From: Niveibacterium sp. 24ML
GTDB taxonomy: Bacteria > Pseudomonadota > Gammaproteobacteria > Burkholderiales > Rhodocyclaceae
Assembly: GCF_026586805.1 (NCBI RefSeq)
Contig: NZ_JAPFHA010000002.1
Coordinates: 124,001-188,000, forward strand
DNA: 64,000 bases
Direction: 5' to 3'
The translations under genes and the position numbers were made by a program. The stretch's first letter is position 1; every line of letters starts with the position of its first letter. Positions 29,045 to 40,155 of this stretch are shown piece after piece. The notes below the pieces were generated by a model. The model saw nothing but the letters and a program-made list of their open reading frames with translations. It had not been told where the DNA came from and did not search any database.

Positions 29045-30763
29045 ATGACGGGCAGTACACAAGCGATGCTGGGCTGGCTGCGCCACTATCGGCGCGCGGA
29101 TCTGTCGCACGACTTGGTGGCCAGCGTCACCCTGATCATCTTTCTGGTGCCGCAGGGGCTGGCCTATGCGCTGCTGGCCGGGCAGCCGCCCCAGGCGGGC
29201 TTGTACGCGAGCATCGCACCGGCTATCTGCTACGCCCTGTTCGGCAGCAGTGCCGCCTTGTCGGTGGGCCCGGCGGCGCTGCCTGCCCTGATGACGGCGG
29301 CGGTCATTGCCGGCATGGCGCAACTCGCACCCGCCCAGTACGCCGCGGTGGCGGCTGCGCTGGCGTTGTATTCGGGCCTCTTGCGCGTGGCGCTGGGCAG
29401 CCTGCGCTTCGGCTTCATTGCCAACTTTCTGTCGTCTTCGGTGGTGGGGGGCTTTGTCTGTGGCTCGGCGGTGCTGATCCTGCTGACCCAGATCCCCAAC
29501 TTGCTGGGGGTGCCAAGTCATGGCGCCAGCGCGGTGGCGATCGTAGAGGGCATCTGGGCTGCGCGGCACGGCATCGACTGGGCGGCGCCGGCGGTTTCCG
29601 CTGGCACGCTGCTGGCGCTGTTGGCCTGCCGGAAGTGGTTGCGCGCGCTCTTGCGCCGTATCGGGCTGGGGGAAACGCCGGCCGATCTGCTGGCCAAGGC
29701 GGCGCCGATTCTGGTGATGGTGCTGGCGGCGGTAGCCGTGTCGCTGGGGGCGCTGCCCTTGCGTCTGGTCGGGCAACTGCCCGCCGGAGCGCCGCCACTG
29801 GCCTGGCCGCCGGTGGCGTGGAGCGCGCTGCTGCCCATGCTGCCGGCGATTGGCGCGATTGCGCTGATTGGCTTCATCGACAGTTACTCGATTGCGCAGA
29901 TGCTGGCCTTCAAGCGCCGTGAAAATGTGGACGCCAACCGCGAACTGATCGCGCTCGGAGTGGCGAACGTGGCGGCCGGGGTTACCGGCGGCTTCCCGGT
30001 TTCGGCCAGCTTCAGCCGATCCGCCGCGAACGAACTGGCCGGCGCGCGCACCCAACTGGCGGGCCTGCTGGCGGCGGTGTGGATGCTGCTGGTGTTGCTG
30101 GCTGCGTCCGGCGTGTTTGCCAAACTGCCGCTCGCGGCGCTGGCTGCGACGATTGTGGTGGCGGTGATTCCGCTCGTTGATCTTTCCTTGCTGCGCCTTG
30201 CCTGGCGCTACGAACGCGCCGACGCCTGGATCTTCATTGCCACCGGCCTGGGCGTGCTGGCACTTGGTGTGGTGGATGCGGTGATGCTCGGCGTGACGCT
30301 ATCGCTGGCCTTGTTCGTGTGGCGCACAAGCCAGCCACATGTGGCCGAACTGGGGCGGGTGGCCGGCAGCGAGCACTATCGCAACCGCCTGCGCTACACG
30401 GTGCAAATGCAGCCCGGCGTACTCGCCTTGCGGGTGGACGAAAGCCTGTACTTCGCCAATTTCCGCTTCGTGTTCGGCAGCATCGTCGGCGTGCTGCGCG
30501 AACGGCCGGACACCCGCAGCGTGCTGCTGGTGCTCTCGGCGGTGAATGCAATCGACGTGTCGGCACTGCAAGGCCTGCGTGATCTGAACCACGGCCTCGC
30601 CGCCCAGGGCGTGAGCCTGCACCTGGCCGAGGTCAAGGGCCCGGTGATGGACCGCCTGCGCCACAGCGGCTTTCTCGATGAACTCAGCGGTGCGGTGCAT
30701 CTGTCCACCCACGCCGCAATGCTGGCGCTGCGTGGGGGCGATGCGGCGGACTTCGTGATCTGA
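29045..30763 (+). CDS. SulP-family anion transporter with STAS domain
   Basis: A 572-residue secondary transporter of sulfate, bicarbonate or a related anion. AAGGAGCGTGC precedes the ATG at 29045. About ten to twelve membrane helices cover residues 20-430, including LIIFLVPQGLAYALLAGQPPQAGLYAS and GFIDSYSIAQMLAFKRRENVDANRE, the SulP signature. A cytoplasmic STAS domain follows (about 445-555) with VLRVDESLYFANF-like and LSAVNAIDVSALQGL motifs. It is one of three SulP genes in the window; anion specificity is unknown. Confidence 0.9.
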   Translation: MTGSTQAMLGWLRHYRRADLSHDLVASVTLIIFLVPQGLAYALLAGQPPQAGLYASIAPAICYALFGSSAALSVGPAALPALMTAAVIAGMAQLAPAQYAAVAAALALYSGLLRVALGSLRFGFIANFLSSSVVGGFVCGSAVLILLTQIPNLLGVPSHGASAVAIVEGIWAARHGIDWAAPAVSAGTLLALLACRKWLRALLRRIGLGETPADLLAKAAPILVMVLAAVAVSLGALPLRLVGQLPAGAPPLAWPPVAWSALLPMLPAIGAIALIGFIDSYSIAQMLAFKRRENVDANRELIALGVANVAAGVTGGFPVSASFSRSAANELAGARTQLAGLLAAVWMLLVLLAASGVFAKLPLAALAATIVVAVIPLVDLSLLRLAWRYERADAWIFIATGLGVLALGVVDAVMLGVTLSLALFVWRTSQPHVAELGRVAGSEHYRNRLRYTVQMQPGVLALRVDESLYFANFRFVFGSIVGVLRERPDTRSVLLVLSAVNAIDVSALQGLRDLNHGLAAQGVSLHLAEVKGPVMDRLRHSGFLDELSGAVHLSTHAAMLALRGGDAADFVI

Positions 30764-30774
30764 AAGCGGCTGGG

Positions 30775-31944
<1,170 letters not shown>

Positions 31945-31998
31945 GGCGATCCCCGGGATTTATGCCGGCAGCTTAACCCTTGGGGTGCTGGCGCTGGC

Positions 31999-34900
31999 TC
32001 AGGGCGCCGGCCCGGCGGCATCCGCGGGCTGCCCGACGGCGTGCGGATCGGCCAGGTGGCCAGCGTCGCGGCCGGCATAGTGGCTTTGCTTGCGGGCGTA
32101 CATGCGTTGGTCCGCCACGCGCTGCAGCGATTCGGGCGGCGTTTCGGCGCTCGAAGCGTGGCCCACGCTGAAACTGACCGGCAGCCGCAGTGGCCCCGCG
32201 GGTGTTGGCACTTCGCAGGTGGCGGCCTGTTGCCGCTCTTCGAGCCGGTTGGCCAGTTGCGCGCAGGCCTCTGGCGAGCCATCGGCCACCAGCACGGCGA
32301 ACTCGTCTCCGCCGATGCGGCAGATCGTGTCGCTCTGGCGCAGCGTGCCGGTGATCAGCGTGACGGCGGCCCGGATCAGGGCGTCGCCGGCTTCGTGCCC
32401 GTGCGCATCGTTGGTGGTCTTGAGGCCGTTGACGTCGATCGAGATCAGGCCGAATTGGCGCGTGTCGCCGCCGGCCTGCCGCGCGCTGATCTGCTCGAGC
32501 ACCTGATCGAAGTAGCGGCGGTTGAAGGCCCCGGTCAGCGAATCGGTCAGCGCGATGTGTTCGAGTTCGTCTTGCAGGCGGCGGTTGGCGGCCATCGCGG
32601 AAAGCTGGCGTCCGAACAGCTCCACGATCTCGCGCTCGTGCGGGTCAAGCACCGCCGGCCACACCAGCAATTGCCCCAGCGCCATGCGGCGCGGGCCGGT
32701 AAGGGGAAGGGCAATCGTGTCAAGGGCCCACAAGCGTGCAAGATCGGGCGCCTTGCCTGCTTCGCCCGCGTGGCGTTCGAGCTCGCCGGACAGCGCTGCG
32801 GGCATGCCGCGCGTGATGGCAACCGTGCCCTCGGTGCCGGCCAGCAGCACCGCAAAGCCGCGCCCCGGGTACAGCGTGGCAAGGCGGGCAAGCGAATTGC
32901 CGACGTTCTGCACCGGGTCTTCGTCGCTTTGCAGTTCGATGCTGATCTCCAGCAGGGCGCGGAAGACGTCGCTGTTGCGCTGGATGATCTGCAGTGTTTG
33001 CTGCAACTCTTGCGTGCGGGTCTCCACCTTTTGTTCGAGCGACTGATTCAGCGCCGCCAGTTCGCTTTTCACGCGGCCGTAGTGGATGTGGTAGCGGCAG
33101 CGGGTGAGCAGTTCGATGCGCGAGACCGGCTTGACCAGGTAATCGTTGGCGCCGAGCGCGAAGCCTTCGTGTATGTCTTGCGCTTGCTCGCGCGCCGTGA
33201 GGAACAGGATGGAGGTGGCGGCAAAGCGCGGGTTCTCGCGCACCCGGCGGCACACCTCGAAGCCGGACATCTTGGGCATCATCACATCGAGCAGCAGCAG
33301 GTCGACCGGGCCGTGGGCTTCGAGCTGCTCAAGCGCTTCGGCGCCGCTGCTGGCGCGGCGCAGGGTGTAGGGCTCGTTGTAAAAATAGTTGGTGAGGATC
33401 TCGAGGTTGATCGCTTCGTCGTCAACGATCAGCACGCTGGCCTGGTGGCGGGGCAGGGTGCCGCTGTCGGGCGGCGGTGCGGCGTCAGCGTCTTCCTCGA
33501 TGTAGGCCGTGGTCGCCGCGGGCAGGCGCTGGCGCACGGTGGCCGGGTCCATCGGGATCTGGCCTTCGGCCGCGCGCAGCGTGAGCGTGAAGGTGGAGCC
33601 GCCTTCGGGCGGGCATTCCAGATCAAGCGTGCCGCCGTGGAGCTCCACCAGCTGGCGCGAGATCGACAGCCCCAGCCCGGTGCCGGCATGGCCCCGCGTG
33701 AGCGAGTTTTCCACCTGTGCGAAGGGGTCGAAGATCTGCGCCCGCTTGTCTGCCGGGATGCCGATGCCGGTATCGGCCACCGACAGCGAGAGCCGATCGC
33801 CCTGGCGGGCGGCGCTGACGCGGACGCTGCCTTCGGGCGTGAACTTGAGCGCGTTGCCGATCAGGTTGTGCAGCACCTGCTGCAGGCGGTACTCGTCGGC
33901 CCAGGCGGGCGGCAGGTCGGTGGGGACGGCGTTCACCAGCGCCAGCCCGGCACGCCGCGCGGCGGCCTCGTGCAGCGACAAGACGATATCGACCAGGCTT
34001 GAGAGCTCGACCGGCCGCAGGTCGAGCGTCAGCGCCCGGTTCTTGATCTTGGAAAAATCGAGGATGTCGTTGACCAGGGATTCGAGCCGTTTGCCGCTTT
34101 GCTCGATCAGGCGCACGTTGCGGAAGACCTTGGGCGAAAGATCGCCGGCGGCGCCGTCAAGCAGCGATGAGGCAATGCCGATGATGCCGTGCAGCGGCGT
34201 GCGCAATTCGTGCGAGGTATTGGCGAGGAAGTCATCCTTGAGCTTGTCGGCCCGCTGCAGTTGCTCGTTGGCGCTGCGCAGCTCGCCAAGCTGGCGGGAA
34301 ATGTGGCGCCCCATTTCACGCAGCGTGTCAGAGACGCGATTGAATTCGTCGAAGCTGCGGCGTGCGGCGGTGGCGGTGTAGCGGCCCTCGGCGTAGTCCT
34401 GCGCAAGGGCTTCGAGTTCGCGCAGCGGTCTGCCCAGGCGCCGGCCCAGGGCGGTGACGGCGAAGGCCAGCGTGCCCATGGCGAGCAGCAGCAGGATGGA
34501 GAGGAACATCACCGTTCGGCGCAGGTTGGCAAAGCGCACGCTGTTCGGCTCTGACACGCTCACGGTGATCGGCGGCAGCTTGCCCGCTGCGGTTTCGCCC
34601 TCGGCCCTGGCCTGCGCGCGTTGCACGTCTTCGTCGGCCGCCGGCTTGGTGTCGTCGCCGAAACTCAGTGCCACGGTTTGCGCCTTGCCAAGGTAGCGGG
34701 ACGCCGTGGCCTGCAGGCCATCGAGCGGCACCATGGCGACCATGATGCCCTCAAGCGCACTGTCGCGCGTGTAGCGGTTGAGGAAGAGCGGCGTCACCAT
34801 CACCAGCAGGCGCTTGTCGGGCGCCGCGCCGGCCAGGCCCTGCGCGCGCCGCAGCTGGTCGGCCAGGCGCGCATCGGTGACGCGAAGCCAGAATCCGTTG

Positions 34901-35337
34901 CCCTGATAGCGGCGCGGTTCGGGCATGGCGGCCTTGATCCGGGCGATCAGGGGCGCCAGATCGGCGATGCCGGCCGGTTCCGGCACCACGTCGATCAGCT
35001 CGTAATCACGGTCGAGCAGGAAGTTCGCCGCAACGATGGGTGACTGGCGGATGAAATCGTCGGCAATCAACGTGGCGCGGCTGCCGAAGAAGGGGCTGTT
35101 GATCGAGAGCGCGAGATCCTTCTCCTGGCTGGTATCCACGAAGCGCGACGCGGCGAAGTTGAGCTGGTGGCGGATCTCGGTGGCCAGCCGCTCGGCGTTG
35201 AGGCGAAGTTCGGTCACCGCGCTGTCGCGTGTGCTGGAAAACACGTGCCAGATGTAGGGTATCGATACCAGCAGCACCGGCACCAGCGCCGCGGCGAGGA
35301 TGAACACCATGAAGGTGGAGCGGAAACTTCGAAGCAT
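31999..35337 (-). CDS. Hybrid sensor histidine kinase / receiver / diguanylate cyclase
   Basis: A 1112-residue signalling protein. In order: membrane helix (about 8-30), periplasmic sensor, second helix (about 275-300), HAMP, histidine kinase core with FLANTSHELRTPLHGIIG (phosphorylated His), HATPase (VLHNLIGNALKFT, DTGIGIPADKRAQIFDPF, TGLGLSISRQLV), receiver domain (VLIVDDEAINLEIL, LLLDVMMPKMSG, phospho-acceptor Asp), a helical/GAF-like region, and a C-terminal GGDEF domain with CRIGGDEF intact and inhibitory-site RQSD five residues before. A phosphorelay could thus control c-di-GMP synthesis inside one chain. It lies 37 bases after the sugar-binding protein gene on the same strand, a likely sensor input. 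Confidence 0.9.
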   Translation of the reverse strand: MLRSFRSTFMVFILAAALVPVLLVSIPYIWHVFSSTRDSAVTELRLNAERLATEIRHQLNFAASRFVDTSQEKDLALSINSPFFGSRATLIADDFIRQSPIVAANFLLDRDYELIDVVPEPAGIADLAPLIARIKAAMPEPRRYQGNGFWLRVTDARLADQLRRAQGLAGAAPDKRLLVMVTPLFLNRYTRDSALEGIMVAMVPLDGLQATASRYLGKAQTVALSFGDDTKPAADEDVQRAQARAEGETAAGKLPPITVSVSEPNSVRFANLRRTVMFLSILLLLAMGTLAFAVTALGRRLGRPLRELEALAQDYAEGRYTATAARRSFDEFNRVSDTLREMGRHISRQLGELRSANEQLQRADKLKDDFLANTSHELRTPLHGIIGIASSLLDGAAGDLSPKVFRNVRLIEQSGKRLESLVNDILDFSKIKNRALTLDLRPVELSSLVDIVLSLHEAAARRAGLALVNAVPTDLPPAWADEYRLQQVLHNLIGNALKFTPEGSVRVSAARQGDRLSLSVADTGIGIPADKRAQIFDPFAQVENSLTRGHAGTGLGLSISRQLVELHGGTLDLECPPEGGSTFTLTLRAAEGQIPMDPATVRQRLPAATTAYIEEDADAAPPPDSGTLPRHQASVLIVDDEAINLEILTNYFYNEPYTLRRASSGAEALEQLEAHGPVDLLLLDVMMPKMSGFEVCRRVRENPRFAATSILFLTAREQAQDIHEGFALGANDYLVKPVSRIELLTRCRYHIHYGRVKSELAALNQSLEQKVETRTQELQQTLQIIQRNSDVFRALLEISIELQSDEDPVQNVGNSLARLATLYPGRGFAVLLAGTEGTVAITRGMPAALSGELERHAGEAGKAPDLARLWALDTIALPLTGPRRMALGQLLVWPAVLDPHEREIVELFGRQLSAMAANRRLQDELEHIALTDSLTGAFNRRYFDQVLEQISARQAGGDTRQFGLISIDVNGLKTTNDAHGHEAGDALIRAAVTLITGTLRQSDTICRIGGDEFAVLVADGSPEACAQLANRLEERQQAATCEVPTPAGPLRLPVSFSVGHASSAETPPESLQRVADQRMYARKQSHYAGRDAGHLADPHAVGQPADAAGPAP

Positions 35338-35374
35338 CGTCTGAAGGCCTGGGGTCGGTCTGTCGGAGGGGGCC

Positions 35375-36583
35375 TCAGTAATCGGCGCGCCGCTGTGCGC
35401 GGTCGGCGTGCTGCTGCATGATCCGCGCCGCTTCGGTGGCCGTGACCCGCCCCTGGTACATCGACGAAAAGCCCTTGGCCATGCCCTCCCAGGCGAATGC
35501 CATGCCGCGGTCGTTGGGCATTGCGCGCGCCTGCTTGAGCTGGTTGAGCGAGGCCTTCAGGTTGTCATCGGCTCGCGCGAGCACGTCGCGGTAGACGTTG
35601 GCGTTCACCGGCAGATGGCTGGTTTCGTTGAACCAGCGGCGTTGCACCGGCTCACTTTGCATGTAGCGGATGAACTTGAGCAGGGCGTCGCGTTTGGGCC
35701 CCTTGAGCGACTGGCCGGGAAAGACCAGCACATAGCCCGAGTACATCGGCACCAGGTTCTTGCCCCCGTCAAGCTGCGGCAGGGTGGCAACACCGAGTTT
35801 GTCGCCCAGTGCGTCGCGCAGTTCGCGCATGGCCCAATCGCCGTTGATCGAGTAGGCAAATTCGCCCGCAGCGAAGCGGTCTAGCGCGCAATCGTTGCGG
35901 CATTCCTTCAGGGTGAGCCCGCCGCTGGCAAGGCCGAAGTAGGTGGTGAGCGCTTTTGCCATGGCGGGTGTATCGAGCGTGACCGCGCCCTTGGCGTCGA
36001 CCGGCCACCCGCCGTAGGCGCCGTAGAAGGGCACCAGCCAGAACATCTCGCCAAACTGCATGCCTAGCGCGCGGATGTTGCGCGCCTGCAACTGGCGCGC
36101 CTGCGCCGCCATCTCGGCCCACGTGCGGGCCGGTTTGCTGACGAGCGAACGGTTGTAATACAGCATCAAGTGGTTGCCCCAGAACAGCGGGGCGCCGAGG
36201 TTGCGCCCCTCGAACAGGCCCGAACTGGCGGCATTGGGCACTAGCGTGCCGTCCTTGCCCGCTGCGGGCACCACGGAATATTTGAGTTCTTTGTCGAGCG
36301 CAAGAAAGTCCGCGGGGACCAGCGCAACGTCGGGCAAGTCGCCGTCGGTGGCATGCCGCAGCAGCGAGCTGCGAAGATCGGCCTGGTTGAGCCAGTTGGT
36401 CTCTATCTTGATGCCCGCGCTCTTGGTAAAGCCGGCCGCAACGTCGGCCAGTAGCTCGCCGTTCTGTTGCGAATTCCAGAAAACCAACGTCTGCGCGGCA
36501 CCCAGCGGCAGGGCGCAAAGCAGTGCCAGCAGGCCAGCAAGGGCGTGCGTCAATGGGCGGCAATTGGCGCGGTTCGAGGGCAT
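35375..36583 (-). CDS. Extracellular sugar-type solute-binding protein
   Basis: A 402-residue periplasmic binding protein of the sugar-binding (SBP_bac_1) type: signal peptide near residues 1-28, then LVFWNSQQNGELLADVAAGFTKSAGIKIETNW, DLPDVALVPADFLA, PLFWGNHLMLYYNRSL, and the FAYSINGDWAMREL and C-terminal FIRYMQSEPVQRRWF motifs. ATG 36583 has GGAG before it. There are no permease genes; instead a hybrid kinase/diguanylate cyclase follows directly, so it may present a ligand to that sensor as LuxP-like proteins do. Ligand unknown. Confidence 0.88.
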   Translation of the reverse strand: MPSNRANCRPLTHALAGLLALLCALPLGAAQTLVFWNSQQNGELLADVAAGFTKSAGIKIETNWLNQADLRSSLLRHATDGDLPDVALVPADFLALDKELKYSVVPAAGKDGTLVPNAASSGLFEGRNLGAPLFWGNHLMLYYNRSLVSKPARTWAEMAAQARQLQARNIRALGMQFGEMFWLVPFYGAYGGWPVDAKGAVTLDTPAMAKALTTYFGLASGGLTLKECRNDCALDRFAAGEFAYSINGDWAMRELRDALGDKLGVATLPQLDGGKNLVPMYSGYVLVFPGQSLKGPKRDALLKFIRYMQSEPVQRRWFNETSHLPVNANVYRDVLARADDNLKASLNQLKQARAMPNDRGMAFAWEGMAKGFSSMYQGRVTATEAARIMQQHADRAQRRADY

Positions 36584-36734
36584 TGTGACTCCGTGTCGAT
36601 CTTTCGGGGGGGCGTCCGGCGCAGGCAAGCATTGCGCGCGGCGCAGCACTCACGGTAAACGACTTTGGCGAGCGAAACTTCAGCGTTCAGGCACGGGGGC
36701 TTGCGCGCGGTCAAACGCGCCGGGCCCTGCGGCA

Positions 36735-36749
36735 CGCAATCGCGTTGCG
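36735..36749. promoter_or_regulatory. Weak inverted repeat upstream of xpt
   Basis: CGCAA-TCGCG-TTGCG lies 70 bases before the xpt start. The shape resembles a purine-repressor box in content, but its centre is one base off the classical arrangement. It could be a regulator site for purine salvage; it could also be chance in GC-rich sequence. Confidence 0.25.
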
Positions 36750-36818
36750 ATGGCTCAGTCAGTGGGCGCGGGCGCTCGCGTAAAGTGCCGTGCTCCCCTT
36801 CCATAAAACATACCGACC

Positions 36819-37424
36819 ATGATTACCTCTCCCCCGCATTTGTCTTTGCCCTTTCCCCAGTTGCTCACGCGCATCCAGAATGAAGCCACTGTGCTTGATG
36901 AGCAGATCATCAAGATCGACCACTTCCTGAATCACCGCATCGAGCCTTCGTTCATGACGGCCATGGGGCGCGAAATCGCGGCCCGCCTTGCGGTGTACAA
37001 GCCTGATCTGGTTCTGACGGCCGAGGCCAGCGGCATTGCGCCGGGCCTGGTGGCGGCGATCGCGCTGGACGTTCCGCTGGTGTACGCGAAGAAGTACGCG
37101 CCGATGATTGAACCGCCAGCGTATTCGCGGATTGTGCCTTCGCCCACCAAAGGCGGCGAGACGCGGCTGGTCATCGGCAAGCGCTACCTCTGGGCGGGCG
37201 CTCGCGTGGTGATTGTTGACGACATCCTCTCGAACGGCCGTACCTCGCAGGCGCTGATCGAGATGGTTCGCGAAGCGCAGGCCGAAGTGTTCGCGGCGGC
37301 GTTCATCATGGAAAAGCGCTTCAAGAATGGCCGCGAGATGATCGAAGCGCTCGACGTGCCGGTGGCGACACTGGCTCAGGTGGCGCGAATCGAAGCCGGC
37401 AAGGTGATCATGGCCGGCCAGTAA
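36819..37424 (+). CDS. xpt: Xanthine phosphoribosyltransferase
   Basis: A 201-residue purine salvage enzyme that converts xanthine and PRPP to XMP. The sequence follows the Bacillus-type Xpt family: FPQLLTRIQNEATVLDEQIIKIDHFLNHR, LTAEASGIAPGLVAAIAL, YAKKYAP and the PRPP-binding motif VVIVDDILSNGRTSQAL. The ATG at 36819 has no clear ribosome site, but the N-terminus matches. It is divergent from the sugar-binding protein and converges on the SulP-CNB gene, with a large hairpin between. Confidence 0.9.
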   Translation: MITSPPHLSLPFPQLLTRIQNEATVLDEQIIKIDHFLNHRIEPSFMTAMGREIAARLAVYKPDLVLTAEASGIAPGLVAAIALDVPLVYAKKYAPMIEPPAYSRIVPSPTKGGETRLVIGKRYLWAGARVVIVDDILSNGRTSQALIEMVREAQAEVFAAAFIMEKRFKNGREMIEALDVPVATLAQVARIEAGKVIMAGQ

Positions 37425-37472
37425 GTCGCCCGGCCGAGGACTGCGCTGGGTGCGGCACACCCCGGGCGCGCG

Positions 37473-37514
37473 GCCGATGCCACCGCGCCGCCCGGCGTGC
37501 GCGGTGGCATCGGC
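37473..37514. terminator. Hairpin between convergent xpt and SulP genes
   Basis: A perfect 15-bp stem (37473-37487 with 37500-37514) around a 12-base loop, in the spacer between the convergent genes. It lacks a good T tract on either side (TGTTT on the plus strand). It may work as a bidirectional terminator or RNA-stability element. Confidence 0.5.
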
Positions 37515-37535
37515 ATGTTTGCCGCGCGCGGCCTC

Positions 37536-39740
37536 TCAGGTGCGCAGCGCGCGCAGCTCCTTGTTCATGAAGCGCACGCGCATTGCCAGCACGCACGCGA
37601 TGCCCTCGAAGATGTGCGCGGCGGCCTCGCTCTGACTATCGGCCAGTTCATTGAAGCGGTGGCGGGCAAGGACGAAGCAGCTCACCTCATCGAGCGCGGT
37701 GGCATCGGCTGCGCGGCGCGAGGGATCGAGAAAGCCCATTTCGCCAATGAAATCGCCGCGGCCGAAGGTGCCGATATGCCAGTGATCCTTGCCTTGCAAC
37801 GGCAGCACCACGCGCACCGTGCCTTTACGGATGAACACCAGCTCGTCTTCCGGCCCGCCCAGGTTCAGCACCTTGGTGCCGGCTGCATACTGCCGCGTTT
37901 CAATGATCGGCGCGATGCGCGTCAGGCTGCCCGGCTTCCAGCCGAGCAGGCCCTCAAGGTCTTCGAGTTCGAGCGGCGCCGGGTCAGCGGGAATCAGCCC
38001 CGGTTCGGTGCTCAGCATCTGGTGCTCGATCCACTCCAACGCCTGGTCAAGGTCGCGGAAGGCCAGCGCCTTCTCTGATTCGCGCACCAGGCCCACTTCC
38101 TTCAGATAGCGCTTCATCTTCAGGCCGCTGGGCAGGCCGCGCGGGATCTCGGTGAAGATCAGGTAGGCGCCGGCGGCTTCCAGCCGTTCCTTGATCTGTT
38201 CCAGCGCGTGCGTGGCGGTCAGGTCGAGCGATTGCACCCGGCGCAGATTCAGGATCACGTAGGTCCGCTGGCCGATCTCTGGCTCCAGTGCCTGGTAGAG
38301 CTGGTTCGCGGTGCCGAAGAACAGCGCGCCCTGCAGCTCTACGATCACCGTCTTGCTGCCGTTGCGCAGCAGCACCTGCAGCTCGATCTCGTGCCGCACC
38401 ACGCGCGAGAACATCTCGCCGCCTTCGAGCTTGCGGCGCAGCACCGTGCTGCGCGTCTGTTCGCGCAAGAACAGCACCACCGCCAGCACGATGCCAGCGC
38501 CCGACGCGGCCACCAGGTTAAACACCAGCGCCACGGCAATCACGGTCAGGATCACCAGGAAGTCGAAGCGGGTGGATCGGGTGCGGAAGAACTCCAGGCT
38601 GTGCCAGTCGATCATCCGGTAGCCCACTACCAGCAGGATCGCGCCCAGCGCTGCAATGGGCACCCATGCCACCAGGGAAGAAAGCAGCAGGAAGGCCAGC
38701 AGGGCGAAGAGGCCCTCGATCGTGCCCGAGCGCCGCGTCTGCGCACCGCTCGACACATTCACCAGCGAAGCGCCCATCGTCCCCGCGCCCGGGATGCCGC
38801 CGATCAGCGCCGAACCCATGTTGCCGAGGCCCTGGCCGATCATCTCGCGGTCCGGGTTGTGGTGGGACGCGGTCATCGCATCGAGCACCACGCAGGTCTT
38901 CAAGGTGTCGATCGAAAGCAGCGCTGCGAGCGATAGCGCGGGCATGAATACCTGCGCCAATAGGGCAGGGTTCCAGTCGCCCAAGGCGTGCGCCTGCCGC
39001 AGCAGGGTCTCAAGCAACTGGCCCTCGCCGGCGCTCAGCGGCCCTACGACCAGCGGATTGCCCTGGGTTTGCCACAGCGCCGGGTTGGCAAAGCCCAGGG
39101 CCAGATAGGCCAGCACGCCGCCGATCAGCGCGATGATCGCCGCCGGCACCGCGCGGATCAGACGCGGCGCCCCCGCCATGACGGCGATCACGATGGCGCC
39201 GACCAGCAGGCTTTCCCAATGCCAGCCGCCGGGGTCAAACAAGGCCTGCCAGAGGCCCTGTTCCTTGTCGGCACCCAGCACGCGCGGCAGTTGCCCGGCA
39301 ATGATCGTGATGCCCACCGCAGTCAGGTAGCCGCTGACCACCGGGTAGGGGATGAAGCGGATCAGCCTGCCGATGCCCGACAAGCCAAAGCCAATCTGCA
39401 GCGCGCCCGCCAGCAAGCCGATCAGCACCAGCATCAGGATCACCGTTTCCGGCGGCACGCCCTGGCGGTTCAGGTCGATCGTCAGCGCCGCCAGCAAGGC
39501 CGCGGCGGGCGCGCATGGCGCGGTGATCAGGCGGTCGGTGCCGCCGAAGGTGGATGCAATCAGCCCCAGCGCGGTCGCGCCAAGAATGCCGGCCATCGCG
39601 CCCTGCGGGCCGAAGCCAGGCCCCAGCGGCGAAAAGATCGTCACGCCAAACGCAATTGCAGACGGCAGCGCCACCAGCATCGCCGCCAGCCCACCCCACA
39701 GATCGCCGGCCCACGCTCTTCGTGCGTTGTTCGTTTCCAT
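37536..39740 (-). CDS. SulP-family transporter with STAS and cyclic-nucleotide-binding domains
   Basis: About 734 residues. Membrane domain (about 10-420) with FGVTIFSPLGPGFGPQGAM, TAPCAPAAALLAALTIDLN and the DTLKTCVVLDAMTASHHNPDREMIGQG SulP motif. A STAS domain follows (about 445-565: VIVELQGALFFGTANQLYQAL, QSLDLTATHALEQI), then a C-terminal cyclic-nucleotide-binding domain (about 610-725: AAGTKVLNLGGPEDELVFIRKG, GRGDFIGEMGFLDPSRRAADA, the last being the phosphate-binding cassette with its conserved Glu and Arg). So transport may respond to cAMP or cGMP. Start at ATG 39740 with GGGGC before it. Confidence 0.9.
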   Translation of the reverse strand: METNNARRAWAGDLWGGLAAMLVALPSAIAFGVTIFSPLGPGFGPQGAMAGILGATALGLIASTFGGTDRLITAPCAPAAALLAALTIDLNRQGVPPETVILMLVLIGLLAGALQIGFGLSGIGRLIRFIPYPVVSGYLTAVGITIIAGQLPRVLGADKEQGLWQALFDPGGWHWESLLVGAIVIAVMAGAPRLIRAVPAAIIALIGGVLAYLALGFANPALWQTQGNPLVVGPLSAGEGQLLETLLRQAHALGDWNPALLAQVFMPALSLAALLSIDTLKTCVVLDAMTASHHNPDREMIGQGLGNMGSALIGGIPGAGTMGASLVNVSSGAQTRRSGTIEGLFALLAFLLLSSLVAWVPIAALGAILLVVGYRMIDWHSLEFFRTRSTRFDFLVILTVIAVALVFNLVAASGAGIVLAVVLFLREQTRSTVLRRKLEGGEMFSRVVRHEIELQVLLRNGSKTVIVELQGALFFGTANQLYQALEPEIGQRTYVILNLRRVQSLDLTATHALEQIKERLEAAGAYLIFTEIPRGLPSGLKMKRYLKEVGLVRESEKALAFRDLDQALEWIEHQMLSTEPGLIPADPAPLELEDLEGLLGWKPGSLTRIAPIIETRQYAAGTKVLNLGGPEDELVFIRKGTVRVVLPLQGKDHWHIGTFGRGDFIGEMGFLDPSRRAADATALDEVSCFVLARHRFNELADSQSEAAAHIFEGIACVLAMRVRFMNKELRALRT

Positions 39741-40155
39741 GTTCAGTGCCCCGCGTTGTCGACGCTCATCTCCGGCGGCCGCCCGGTGTCGCCCCGCGCC
39801 CTGCACCGGCACAGTCGCGAGCACACGTGCAGCCCGGTGTCAGCATAGGCCCGGCAGCCGGCCTTCAGCGGCAGATTGGCGAATGCAGTGCAAGGGGGAT
39901 TTGCTTGGGCTCAATAGCCCGCTTGATTCGCTGGGCGGCAGGCCGGTGTGCTCGGCCTCGCAGGGCAGCTCTTTTTGTGCGGGCTTGGGTCGATCTGAGG
40001 TATCCGGCCAACGCCAAGAGCAGGGCGTGGGGTCTGACGATTGATTGACGGCCGCAGCGCTGCGGGACACACTCGCGCCGGTTTCGAGTCCTCAATTGCG
40101 ACCCTCCTGCGCACCCCCGGGGCGCGCGGCGCTCACCCTTTCCGGAGGATAGGCC
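39741..40155. other. Intergenic stretch upstream of two divergent genes
   Basis: About 415 bases without a convincing reading frame, between the SulP-CNB gene and the flagellin methylase gene. It carries the promoters of both. I see no clear structure beyond ordinary GC-rich sequence. Confidence 0.5.

Noticed and set aside
36735-36749. Purine-repressor box before xpt
   Set aside because: Only listed at low confidence: the inverted repeat has the wrong centre for the classical box, and such repeats are frequent in GC-rich sequence.
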